DNA from: an uncultured Ruminococcus sp.
Lineage (GTDB): Bacteria; Bacillota; Clostridia; Oscillospirales; Ruminococcaceae
Assembly (NCBI GenBank): GCA_947177715.1
Contig: CAMWVM010000033.1
Coordinates: 1-10,686 of the forward strand
Length of the DNA: 10,686 nucleotides
Direction of reading: 5' to 3'
Shown: piece after piece, positions 1 through 7,144 of the stretch
Layout of the letters: the number at the start of each line of letters is the position of its first letter
Position numbering within the stretch: the stretch's first letter is position 1
Notes under the pieces: generated by a model
Database searches by the model: none
What the model saw: the letters and a program-made list of their open reading frames with translations, nothing else
Told to the model about the DNA's origin: nothing
Position numbers and translations under genes: made by a program

Positions 1-203
1 GCCCCTACCTCATCCATATGCGCTGATATCATAATCTTAAATTCAGGAGTATGTTTTCCTTTTTTAAATGCAATAACATTACCGAGATTATCAATTTTAT
101 ATTCTGCCTTCCCATCAATCTGAGAACAAATATAATCTCTGACTTTTCCCTCGTCACCGGAAACTCCATTAATATTACAAAGATTTTTCAAATGATTCAG
201 CAT
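1..203 (-). CDS. M42-family metallopeptidase (glutamyl/leucyl aminopeptidase type), N-terminal part only
   Basis: Only the first 67 codons are in the window; the gene continues beyond the left edge. Reading leftward from the ATG at 203-201, the peptide has an NGVSGDEG segment near residues 12-19, the IDNLGNVIA strand near 37-45 and AHMDEVG at 61-67. The His62-x-Asp64 pair is the first metal-binding motif of the M42 (FrvX/PepA/TET) aminopeptidases, which are cobalt- or zinc-dependent cytosolic enzymes that trim N-terminal residues from peptides. The start is supported by GGAGG at 215-211, seven bases before the ATG. The start codon overlaps the 3' end of the preceding peptidase gene by 7 bases, so the two are probably translationally coupled and in one operon with murD. 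The remaining metal ligands and catalytic Glu lie outside the window, so activity cannot be judged. Confidence 0.85.
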   Translation of the reverse strand, partial: MLNHLKNLCNINGVSGDEGKVRDYICSQIDGKAEYKIDNLGNVIAFKKGKHTPEFKIMISAHMDEVG

Positions 204-1219
204 TCAACATCCTCCAATTCACAGAATTTTGCAAGCAGTTTACCTATATTTTTCACATCGGAAATACTCACCGATTCAACTGGAGTATGCATATATTTCA
301 AAGGAATAGAAATAGTACATGTTTTTACACCGCTTTTGGTAATTCCGATAGTATCGGCATTTGTACCAGTTTTTCCATTCATGACCTCAATTTGATATGG
401 AATATGATTTTTCTTAGCAGTTTCAATAAACAAATCAGACATTTCTCTGGAAAGCGAAGGTGCAATTCCGATCATCGGACCTTTAGATATCTCTCCGCAT
501 TTATCCGCAGATTCACCGTTCGTTCTTGCAAAAGACACATCTACGGCAACAGCCATATCTGCATCAATATTATATGCGCCGATTTTTGCTCCCCTTTCCC
601 CCACTTCTTCCTGAACTGAAAACAAGACCTTAATGTTATATTGGGTTTGCTTATCCTTCAGCAAATCAAGGCAATAGATAATAGCTGCGATTCCGCTTCT
701 GTCGTCGAGAGATTTTGCTGTAACAAAATCATTTTTAAGGTAAGCAAGAGAATTGTTTATAAATATCCTATCGCCTAATGAAACAACTTTTTCGGCATTT
801 TCTTTTGACATTCCAATGTCAACATATATTTCGTCAATTTCAGGAGCTTTTGAGCTATCCTTCTCAAGGTGTGGAGGTGTAGAAGTTATAACTCCTTTTA
901 TTCTTTGTTTACATAAAACATCCACTTCCTGAGCAAGCAGTAATCTTGTATCAATCCCGCCGCATGAAGAAACCTTTAAGAAACCGTCATCAGTTATATA
1001 TGTTACGATCATCCCAATCTCATCAATGTGAGCGTCAAGCAATAATGTTTTTTTATTTTTACTATAATCTTTTGAAGTGCCATAAACATTACCAAATTCA
1101 TCAATTTGGACATCCAAATATTCTTTTAAAATTTCAGCAGCTTTTTTTGACACCGGATACTCATTTCCGGAAATTCCGTTTTCATCAACAAGTTGTGATA
1201 ATATATTTTCAATATTCAT
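197..1219 (-). CDS. M42-family metallopeptidase (aminopeptidase/endoglucanase-annotated family)
   Basis: The 340-residue product has the usual length for M42 peptidases, two-metal cytosolic aminopeptidases that often form large tetrahedral dodecamers. All expected ligand motifs are visible: DAHIDEIG with His64 and Asp66; KSLDDRSG with the bridging Asp at 172/173; QEEVGERGA with the catalytic base Glu204 and metal ligand Glu205; VDVSFA with Asp227; and KYMHTPVE with His311. The enzyme therefore looks intact. Substrate preference (Glu/Asp, Leu or broader) cannot be told. The start is the ATG at 1219-1217 with GAGG at 1234-1231, a rather long 11-base spacing. The gene begins 34 bases after murD with no terminator between, and overlaps a second M42 gene downstream. 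Some M42 proteins were historically labelled endoglucanases or deblocking aminopeptidases; that label is not favoured here. Confidence 0.92.
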   Translation of the reverse strand: MNIENILSQLVDENGISGNEYPVSKKAAEILKEYLDVQIDEFGNVYGTSKDYSKNKKTLLLDAHIDEIGMIVTYITDDGFLKVSSCGGIDTRLLLAQEVDVLCKQRIKGVITSTPPHLEKDSSKAPEIDEIYVDIGMSKENAEKVVSLGDRIFINNSLAYLKNDFVTAKSLDDRSGIAAIIYCLDLLKDKQTQYNIKVLFSVQEEVGERGAKIGAYNIDADMAVAVDVSFARTNGESADKCGEISKGPMIGIAPSLSREMSDLFIETAKKNHIPYQIEVMNGKTGTNADTIGITKSGVKTCTISIPLKYMHTPVESVSISDVKNIGKLLAKFCELEDVEC

Positions 1220-1253
1220 TAAATTTAATACCTCAAAAATTTGATATTTCTAA

Positions 1254-2645
1254 TTAAAGTTCATTAACTAATTTTTTGAAGTGATTGCCCCTTGCTTCAA
1301 ACATAGGATACATATCAAAGCTTGCACAAGCAGGAGAAAGACTTACAATATCGCCGTCAACGGAAAGCTTATTTGCAGTAGAAACTGCTTCTTCCATTGA
1401 TTTAACATGAACAATTTTCAATCCGCTGTCAGGGTAATATGGACACTCAGTAACAGCCTTTTCAATTTTGTCTGCCGTTGCACCCATAAGAATCAAAGTT
1501 TTAACTCGTTCATTAACAGGCTTTGCCAAAGGTTCAAACGGTATCTTTTTATCATATCCGCCAGCAATAACTATGATTTTGCAGTTAAATGAATTAAGAC
1601 CAGCAATAACTCTTGTAGGACTTGTGGCTATAGAATCGTTATACCAACGAACTCCGTCAACTTCACGGACAAACTCTATTCTATGTTCAACTCCGCCAAA
1701 ATTCTTAGCAACTTTTACTATGCTTTCTACAGAAACATTTCCCCATACTGCGGCAATAGCAGTAAGATAGTTATCCACATTATGAATTCCCGGTATTCTG
1801 ATTTCATCTTTATGAATAATTTCTGTTGTTACATCATTTTCTCTATAACAAAGTATTCCGTCTTCTCTAAGAAAACTTCCCGTTTCGACCTGATTGGTCA
1901 AAGAGAAATTAACTAATTTTCCTCTGACTTTATCAGAAAGCTTCCTTGTTTCTTCATTATCATAATTAAGCACAGTTCTTGAAAAAGCATTCTGATGGTT
2001 GATCAGATTACATTTTGCGTCAATATACTCGTCCATAGTACCATGAACATCAAGGTGATTGGGAGAAATATTAGTTATAACAGCAACATCAGGAGATTTC
2101 CTCATTGAGATAAGCTGGAAACTTGAAAGCTCAACAACCGCAACATCAGTTTCAGCCATTGTTTCAACCAAAGGTAGCAGAGCCTTGCCGATATTTCCAC
2201 CAAGGTGAACTCTTTTTCCTTCTGATTTCAAAAACTCACTAATCAGCGTCGTTGAAGTAGTTTTTCCGTCAGAACCTGTTACACCGTATATTTTACATGG
2301 ACAAAGGTCAAAAAAGACTTCCATTTCAGATGTTATTACAATTCCTTGTTTTCTTGCTTTTGTAAGTACTTCGTTATTATAATACATACCGGGTGTTCTG
2401 AAAACTATATCACAGTTAAATATTTCATCAAGATAATTTTCACCGAGAGAGAAATCTGCACCCTTTGCAGCAAGCTCCTCATAAATATTTTCATCAAAAT
2501 GATCTTCGTCCTTTTTATCGCAGACTACAACATTTATACCTTTTGTCAAAAAAACTTTAATAAGTTCAAGGTGGCTTACACCAGTTCCTATAAATGCCAC
2601 TCTCTTATCTTTAATATCAGAAAAAAAACGTTGTGCTTTAGTCAT
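1254..2645 (-). CDS. murD: UDP-N-acetylmuramoyl-L-alanine--D-glutamate ligase (MurD)
   Basis: MurD is the cytosolic ATP-dependent ligase that adds D-glutamate to UDP-MurNAc-L-Ala in peptidoglycan precursor synthesis. The three Mur-ligase domains are visible. An N-terminal Rossmann-like domain (about 1-115) contains VAFIGTGVSH. The ATPase domain has the P-loop GVTGSDGKTT at 121-130, ELSSFQL, NHLDVHG at 196-202 and Lys211 in the DAK context, the position that is carbamylated in MurD. The C-terminal domain has GVEHRIEFV, YNDSIATSP at 335-343, AGGYDK and SPACASFDMY. Numbering uses the chosen start at 2645, giving 463 aa. An in-frame ATG at 2657 would add four residues but has no good ribosome site, whereas the 2645 ATG has GAGGA five bases upstream. 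It is the first gene of the leftward operon and is followed after 34 bases by an M42 peptidase. No anomaly seen. Confidence 0.95.
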   Translation of the reverse strand: MTKAQRFFSDIKDKRVAFIGTGVSHLELIKVFLTKGINVVVCDKKDEDHFDENIYEELAAKGADFSLGENYLDEIFNCDIVFRTPGMYYNNEVLTKARKQGIVITSEMEVFFDLCPCKIYGVTGSDGKTTSTTLISEFLKSEGKRVHLGGNIGKALLPLVETMAETDVAVVELSSFQLISMRKSPDVAVITNISPNHLDVHGTMDEYIDAKCNLINHQNAFSRTVLNYDNEETRKLSDKVRGKLVNFSLTNQVETGSFLREDGILCYRENDVTTEIIHKDEIRIPGIHNVDNYLTAIAAVWGNVSVESIVKVAKNFGGVEHRIEFVREVDGVRWYNDSIATSPTRVIAGLNSFNCKIIVIAGGYDKKIPFEPLAKPVNERVKTLILMGATADKIEKAVTECPYYPDSGLKIVHVKSMEEAVSTANKLSVDGDIVSLSPACASFDMYPMFEARGNHFKKLVNEL

Positions 2646-2650
2646 AAATG

Positions 2651-2655
2651 TCCTC
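2651..2655 (-). promoter_or_regulatory. murD ribosome binding site that decides the start
   Basis: GAGGA on the minus strand lies 5 bases before the ATG at 2645-2643. The alternative in-frame ATG at 2657-2655 overlaps this motif and is preceded only by an AT-rich stretch ending AGAGAA, so the shorter MurD is preferred. Confidence 0.65.
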
Positions 2656-2733
2656 ATTTCTCTAATTGAATATTATTTCATAATCAATCAGTTAGTGTAA
2701 TTTAAAATCATTTAAATATACTTATACAATTTT

Positions 2734-2762
2734 ATTATATACCATTTCAGATAAAAACGCAA
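2734..2762 (-). promoter_or_regulatory. Second candidate promoter for the murD operon
   Basis: Minus-strand TATAAT at 2739-2734 is preceded, 17 bases upstream, by TTGCGT (2762-2757). The -10 is perfect but the -35 is weak. It would give a shorter leader than the candidate at 2766-2795. The two may be tandem, or one may be chance in AT-rich DNA. Confidence 0.35.
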
Positions 2763-2765
2763 GAC

Positions 2766-2795
2766 ATTATACTAATTTTCCACATTACATCTCAA
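2766..2795 (-). promoter_or_regulatory. Candidate sigma-A promoter for the murD operon (best match)
   Basis: On the minus strand, TTGAGA (2795-2790) is followed after 18 bases by a perfect TATAAT (2771-2766). This differs from consensus at one -35 base. Transcription would start near 2759, giving a leader of about 110 bases before the murD start. Confidence 0.5.
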
Positions 2796-2814
2796 CCGTT
2801 TTTTTGTGTGTCAA
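2784..2814 (-). promoter_or_regulatory. Third, weaker candidate promoter for the murD operon
   Basis: A perfect minus-strand TTGACA at 2814-2809 is followed by TGTAAT at 2789-2784, but the 19-base spacer is long. Its -10 sits next to the -35 of the best candidate, so they could not easily be used at the same time. Confidence 0.25.
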
Positions 2815-2899
2815 GTTTTATTTATATGTAAAAATAGCTTTTAAATGATGTTGTTTTTTTGTTAAAAAACATGAAACACAAGAAAATTGTGAAAAACTA

Positions 2900-2928
2900 T
2901 TGTAAAATAACAAAAAATAAAGTATAAT
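2900..2928 (+). promoter_or_regulatory. Candidate sigma-A promoter for the PRPP synthetase gene
   Basis: TTGTAA (2900-2905) and a perfect TATAAT (2923-2928) are separated by 17 bases. Transcription would begin near 2935, giving a leader of about 55 bases. GGAGG at 2978-2982 sits seven bases before the start codon at 2990. Confidence 0.6.
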
Positions 2929-2989
2929 ATTCGTATAAAAGTGCGATTATTTTATATTAATTTAAAATAAGTATAACGGAGGACGTAAA

Positions 2990-4135
2990 ATGGGAAGTGC
3001 TGAAAAGATTTTGTTTGACAACAGTTCAAGAGTTGCACCGCTTGGCCTTATTGCCATGGAGGGCGCTAAGGATTTAGGTGAAAAGGTAAACAGCTACCTT
3101 ACAAAATGGTCTAATGAAAGAGAATATTTTAAGGACACTTTTCTTGTTGAAGCAAATTGTCCAAGATTTTCATCAGGCGACAGCAAGGGCCTTATTAAGC
3201 AGACAGTAAGAGGAAATGATTTGTTTATCCTATGTGATATGGGCAACTATAGTGTTACCTATGATTATTTTGGCCATGAGAACTGGATGTCACCTGACGA
3301 CCATTATCAAGATCTTAAAAGAATCATTCAAGCTGCAAGCGGTAAAGCTCACCGAATCAATATTATCATGCCTTCACTTTACGGCGGAAGACAGCATAGA
3401 AGAAATTACAGAGAATCACTTGACTGTGCAGTTGCTTTGCAGGAACTTCAGGCTATGGGAGTTTCAAATGTTCTAACTTTTGACGCTCATGATCCAAGAG
3501 TACAGAACGCTGTTCCTCTCATGGGATTTGATAACATTATTCCTTCATATCAGGTTCTTAAGGCAATGTTCAAAAATCTTGATGATTTCAGACCTGATAA
3601 ACAGCACTTTATGATTGTATCACCCGATGAAGGAGCTATTAACAGAAATATGTATTATGCTTCTGTTCTCGGTGTTGATTTAGGTATGTTCTACAAGCGC
3701 CGTGATTATTCTACTATAGTAAACGGAAGAAACCCAATCGTAGCTCACGAATATATGGGAAATGATGTTACAGGAAAAGATGTATTTATTGCTGATGACA
3801 TTATTTCTTCCGGCGAATCTATGCTTGACATTGCTGTAGAACTAAAAAAACGTAAGGCTAATAAAATTTACTGTTATGCAACTTATGCAATATTCACTAA
3901 CGGTCTTGAATCATTTGATAAAGCATATGCGAACGGTATAATTGACGGTGTGTTTGGTACAAACCTCACATACAGATCTCCTGAACTTCTGTCAAGACCT
4001 TGGTTCTATGAGGTTGACTGTGCTAAATATATCGCTTACTTCATTGCATCCCTTAATCACGATCAATCAATTTCAAATATTATTGATCCTCATCAAAAAA
4101 TCAAAGCACTTCTTGAAGATTACAATCATAAATAA
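2990..4135 (+). CDS. prs: Ribose-phosphate pyrophosphokinase (PRPP synthetase), long clostridial form
   Basis: PRPP synthetase transfers pyrophosphate from ATP to ribose 5-phosphate, making PRPP for nucleotide, His, Trp and NAD synthesis in the cytosol. The 381-residue product is longer than the roughly 315 residues of classical Prs. Family landmarks are present in order but diverged: PRFSSGDSKG (59-67) in the N-terminal half; YGGRQHRRNYRESLD (131-145) at the position of the catalytic-loop region; LTFDAHDPRVQNAVP (162-176), matching the classical metal/ATP-binding segment with its His; VSPDEGAINRN (210-220); and the PRPP-binding loop VFIADDIISSGES (265-277), with the adjacent acidic pair Asp269-Asp270. 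The classical loop ends in a DTAGT-like sequence, here replaced by SSGES. The start has GGAGG at 2978-2982 with seven-base spacing. It has its own promoter candidate and is followed by an intrinsic terminator. Assignment to the phosphoribosyltransferase-fold PRPP synthetases is firm; kinetic class is unknown. Confidence 0.9.
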   Translation: MGSAEKILFDNSSRVAPLGLIAMEGAKDLGEKVNSYLTKWSNEREYFKDTFLVEANCPRFSSGDSKGLIKQTVRGNDLFILCDMGNYSVTYDYFGHENWMSPDDHYQDLKRIIQAASGKAHRINIIMPSLYGGRQHRRNYRESLDCAVALQELQAMGVSNVLTFDAHDPRVQNAVPLMGFDNIIPSYQVLKAMFKNLDDFRPDKQHFMIVSPDEGAINRNMYYASVLGVDLGMFYKRRDYSTIVNGRNPIVAHEYMGNDVTGKDVFIADDIISSGESMLDIAVELKKRKANKIYCYATYAIFTNGLESFDKAYANGIIDGVFGTNLTYRSPELLSRPWFYEVDCAKYIAYFIASLNHDQSISNIIDPHQKIKALLEDYNHK

Positions 4136-4140
4136 TAAGC

Positions 4141-4174
4141 AAAAAGCTCTTCGATAAAGTCGAAGGGCTTTTTT
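4141..4174 (+). terminator. Intrinsic terminator after the PRPP synthetase gene
   Basis: AAAAGCTCTTCGA (4142-4154) pairs with TCGAAGGGCTTTT (4160-4172) across a five-base loop TAAAG, with one G-U wobble; A4141 and T4173 extend the stem. A run of six T ends at 4174. It begins 6 bases after the prs stop codon and ends 17 bases before the next gene's start, so it also lies directly upstream of that gene's ribosome site. Confidence 0.88.
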
Positions 4175-4175
4175 G

Positions 4176-4181
4176 AAAGGA
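4176..4181 (+). promoter_or_regulatory. Ribosome binding site of the cytidylyltransferase gene
   Basis: AAAGGA lies 10 bases before the ATG at 4192 and only 4 bases before an in-frame TTG at 4186. The spacing, and the family's usual N-terminus directly before the AGG-TG loop, favour the ATG. Confidence 0.6.
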
Positions 4182-4191
4182 CTATTTGCTC

Positions 4192-4893
4192 ATGATATTT
4201 GCAGGCATTGTTGCAGGAGGCACCGGTACAAGAATGGGAGCTGACATTCCTAAGCAATTTTTAAAAATTGGAGAAAAGCCAATTATAATTCATACGATTA
4301 CAAAGTTTCTTGAAAATAAACGCATTGAAAAGATTTATTTAGGAGTTCACCCCGAATGGATTCAATATACCCAAAAAATTATTAATGAATATAATCTGGA
4401 CAATTCCCAAATTTCTATAGTTAAAGGCGGAATTGATAGAAATTCGACTGTTTTTAATATAATTGATTTAATTGTTAATGAACATGGCATTAACGATAGC
4501 GATATTATCCTTACCCATGACGGAGTAAGACCTTTTGTTACTCCGGAAATTATCAATAATAACATTGAAACTGCATTAAAATATGGCGCCTGCGGCACAT
4601 ATATATCTGCTGTGGATACGATTATCCGTTCACAAGACGGGAATATCGTGTCTGAGGTTTCACCCAGACAGGAAATGTTTCAAGCTCAAACTCCTCAGAG
4701 CTTTAATATTTTAAAACTAAAAAACGCCTATAAATCATTAACTGAATCTGAAAAGGAAAAGCTTACTGACACTTGCTCTATTTTCACAATGAAAGGACTT
4801 CCTATTCATATTGTTAAAGGTGATGTTATTAATATGAAAATCACCACATCACATGATTTAAAAATAGCTGATTTAATTGCAAAACAGATATAA
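4192..4893 (+). CDS. IspD/TarI-family cytidylyltransferase
   Basis: The 233-residue enzyme couples CTP to a sugar- or polyol-phosphate. The family covers IspD (2-C-methyl-D-erythritol 4-phosphate cytidylyltransferase, isoprenoid MEP pathway) and TarI (ribitol-5-phosphate cytidylyltransferase, wall teichoic acid). Visible motifs are the CTP loop VAGGTGTRMG with Arg14, PKQF with Lys21, KGGIDRNST (78-86), THDGVRPF with Asp110 and Arg113, QTPQSFN (166-172), LTDTC (191-195) and MKITTSHDLK with Lys216. The C-terminal pattern (QTPQSFN, VKG, KITTSHDLK) resembles TarI and the IspD-like paralogues of Firmicutes more than E. coli IspD, so no symbol is given. The HDG triad is an uncommon variant of the usual HDA. 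The ATG at 4192 is preferred over a TTG at 4186. It follows prs after 56 bases, most of them a terminator, with no obvious promoter of its own, and ends in a strong hairpin. Confidence 0.88.
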   Translation: MIFAGIVAGGTGTRMGADIPKQFLKIGEKPIIIHTITKFLENKRIEKIYLGVHPEWIQYTQKIINEYNLDNSQISIVKGGIDRNSTVFNIIDLIVNEHGINDSDIILTHDGVRPFVTPEIINNNIETALKYGACGTYISAVDTIIRSQDGNIVSEVSPRQEMFQAQTPQSFNILKLKNAYKSLTESEKEKLTDTCSIFTMKGLPIHIVKGDVINMKITTSHDLKIADLIAKQI

Positions 4894-4926
4894 TAAAAGG
4901 GTACAGAATAATCTGTACCCTTTTAT
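4893..4926. terminator. Bidirectional intrinsic terminator between converging genes
   Basis: A perfect 15-base-pair stem (arms 4893-4907 and 4912-4926) with a four-base AATA loop includes GGGTACAGA and its complement, and each arm's outer end supplies a T run on one strand. It sits at the stop codon of the rightward cytidylyltransferase and just after the stop of the leftward ABC gene, so it can terminate both transcripts. Confidence 0.88.
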
Positions 4927-4931
4927 ATATT

Positions 4932-7109
4932 TTATACATTGACAACTGCCTTTTTCATTTTTGTAGTTTGACGCTGAGCCATAACAAGTTTATAATATAC
5001 TCCTTTGGCTTTCATGAGTTCTTCATGCGTTCCAAACTCTGCAAGCTTTCCTTTGTCAAGTACAATCAGTCTGTCTGCACTGCTTAATGTAGAAAGCCTA
5101 TGAGCGATGGCGATTGTAGTTCTTCCCTTTGTAAGCTTTCCAAGAGCATCCTGAATTTGCTTTTCAGTTTTTGTATCAAGAGATGCTGTTGCTTCATCAA
5201 GAATTATGACTTTAGGATTATGCAGAATTGCCCTCGCTATTGCAATTCTTTGACGTTCTCCTCCTGACAGCTGATAACCTTTATTGCCTACTCTCGTATT
5301 ATATCCGTCAGGCAGCTTTGTAATAAAATCATGAGCATTGGCAATTTTAGCTGCTTTAACTATTTCTTCAAATGATGCATTAGGTTTAGAATATGCAATA
5401 TTCTCAAGTACACTTCCATCAAAAAGAAATGTTTCCTGAAGCACTACACCGACCTGACTTCTAAGACTTTCCTGCGAAAGATTTTTTATATTGACTCCAT
5501 CAATGCGGATTTCGCCTTGAGTACAATCATATAACCTTAAAATGAGATTAATCATGGTAGACTTTCCAACGCCGGAGTGACCCACAATTCCAATCATTTC
5601 ACCCTCGTTGATGGCACAGCTTATACCTTTTAAAACAGGGTTATAAACCTTATATCCAAAATAGACGTCGTCAAATTCTATTTTACCCTTGATATCCAAA
5701 GATACAGGATTTTCACTATCTTTTATATCAGTTTCTTCTTCAAGAATTTCAAATACCTTTCCGGCAGATACCGTTGTGTCTGCTAAATTTCTCGGAATCT
5801 GAATCAGCCAACGTATCGGCTCATACAGCATTGCAACATAAGTTGTAAACTGCACCAAAGCACCAAGCGACATTTCATTGTCAAGAATCATTCTTCCGCC
5901 AAAATATAATACAAAGAAATTACCTATTGTAAGAATGAACTCAGCAACAGGAATAGTTAGCCACCACATCATTTCTCCTCTTACGGCACTCTTTGCCCAC
6001 TTTTCCGAGCATTCTGCATACTTTTGAATTTCTCTTACTTCATTGCCATAAGATTTAACAACACGAATTCCGTTAAGGATGTCATGAAGAACTGAACTGT
6101 GAGCTGCCATGTTCCTCCACACCATTGTATAACAAACAGCCATTTTCTGAAACAATTTATCCGTGATATAGAAAACCAAAGGTACAGGAATAACCGTCAT
6201 TAAAGCAAGCCGCCAATCCATAACAAACAAAAGTACTACTATAATTACAAGTGATAAAATCTTTACTATAGCATCTTTTCCGTTAGCAGTTACAAAATCT
6301 TCAAGCTTTGCCGCATCGTTAGAAATACGTTTTATCATTTCTCCTGCTGTCTTTTTTGAAATTGAGGACATTGAAAGGGATTGCGATTTTTTAAAAACAT
6401 CCTGACGCAAATCTTTTCCCATATTCAAAGCAACTTTGAAACTGCATTTCATATTTATATATTCCAATATTCCGGCAATAATCAGTAAAACAACTATAGA
6501 AGCAGTTATTGAGGTAAATCCAGTCCACTGATAGGATTTGGGAGTAACATAGTCGTCAATTATAAGCCTTGTCAAATAGGGCATAAGAACCCATATAAGT
6601 TCAGACATAATTGTACAGATAACCGCCGCTGCAAAAAAACGTTTATAAGGTGCAATCCGCTTAATAAGCTTGAGCATTGTCCTGCTCTTTTTTGAACAAT
6701 AAGGACACTCTTTCGCTCCTTCTAAAGGCATTCCACATTTCATACAGGTTGGTTCGTCATCATCTGTTTCTGTTATAAACTCTCCTGTTCTGATATAATA
6801 ATCAATAATTTTACAAAGCTCTGCAAATCTAATAAAAAACTCCTGTGAAAAACCGCAGATATAAACAGTTTCTCCGTTTTTGGTGATACCCTGCACCATT
6901 GAGGAACCCACCTGCTGCTGACAGATGATCTCACAGAATTCTCTGATAAAATATTCGCTTTGTAATTTATTATCTGTGTAAACAAATATTTTTTCTTTGG
7001 ACACACAAAAATGTCCGTTGATTTTCACTGCATTTCTCGTCAGATTAAAAGGCAGCGAATAGACTATGTTTTCATCTGCATTTTCAGGCTTTGAAAGGCA
7101 TAAATTCAT
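4932..7109 (-). CDS. ABC exporter half A: N-terminal soluble domain, zinc-ribbon knuckle, six-helix permease and ATPase
   Basis: This 725-residue protein is a type IV ABC exporter half (permease fused to ATPase), acting as a dimer in the cytoplasmic membrane. Residues 1-115 form a soluble domain of mixed strands and a final helix, possibly PH-like. A four-cysteine knuckle follows: Cys122, Cys125, Cys135, Cys138. Six hydrophobic helices lie near 156-180, 200-217, 281-297, 300-316, 382-406 and 415-435. The ATPase domain is complete: Walker A GHSGVGKST (510-518), Gln558, signature LSGGE (614-618), Walker B VIILDE with Glu639 and His670. The 580-residue core is ordinary for the family; the first 140 residues are the unusual part. 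AAAGGAG at 7126-7120 supports the start. It is the last gene of a four-gene operon whose first gene encodes a protein of the same architecture, so heterodimerisation is likely but not proven. Substrate unknown. Confidence 0.92.
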   Translation of the reverse strand: MNLCLSKPENADENIVYSLPFNLTRNAVKINGHFCVSKEKIFVYTDNKLQSEYFIREFCEIICQQQVGSSMVQGITKNGETVYICGFSQEFFIRFAELCKIIDYYIRTGEFITETDDDEPTCMKCGMPLEGAKECPYCSKKSRTMLKLIKRIAPYKRFFAAAVICTIMSELIWVLMPYLTRLIIDDYVTPKSYQWTGFTSITASIVVLLIIAGILEYINMKCSFKVALNMGKDLRQDVFKKSQSLSMSSISKKTAGEMIKRISNDAAKLEDFVTANGKDAIVKILSLVIIVVLLFVMDWRLALMTVIPVPLVFYITDKLFQKMAVCYTMVWRNMAAHSSVLHDILNGIRVVKSYGNEVREIQKYAECSEKWAKSAVRGEMMWWLTIPVAEFILTIGNFFVLYFGGRMILDNEMSLGALVQFTTYVAMLYEPIRWLIQIPRNLADTTVSAGKVFEILEEETDIKDSENPVSLDIKGKIEFDDVYFGYKVYNPVLKGISCAINEGEMIGIVGHSGVGKSTMINLILRLYDCTQGEIRIDGVNIKNLSQESLRSQVGVVLQETFLFDGSVLENIAYSKPNASFEEIVKAAKIANAHDFITKLPDGYNTRVGNKGYQLSGGERQRIAIARAILHNPKVIILDEATASLDTKTEKQIQDALGKLTKGRTTIAIAHRLSTLSSADRLIVLDKGKLAEFGTHEELMKAKGVYYKLVMAQRQTTKMKKAVVNV

Positions 7110-7144
7110 TTTTTCTCAGCTCCTTTCATTTTATTATATTTATC

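Larger units (their letters stand above)
2646..2989. other. Divergent intergenic region between murD and PRPP synthetase
   Basis: This 344-base, very AT-rich stretch holds no convincing gene. It separates two genes read in opposite directions and carries promoter-like pairs for both: at least two leftward candidates between 2734 and 2814 and one rightward candidate at 2900-2928. A short AT-only inverted repeat at 2853-2870 sits between the two promoter sets. No recognised riboswitch or T-box elements were seen. Confidence 0.7.

Noticed and set aside
51..1257. Plus-strand open frames at 51-395, 287-619 and 946-1257
   Set aside because: They lie antisense to the M42 genes, have no good ribosome sites, and their translations show no family motif; the minus-strand genes explain the sequence.
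2853..2870. AT-only inverted repeat (G-T6 / A6-C) in the divergent region
   Set aside because: A seven-pair, nearly all A-T stem in very AT-rich DNA is weak and not placed like a terminator; an operator role cannot be supported.
4186..4191. TTG start giving the cytidylyltransferase two extra residues
   Set aside because: The ribosome site would be only four bases away, whereas the ATG at 4192 has workable spacing and matches the family's usual N-terminus.
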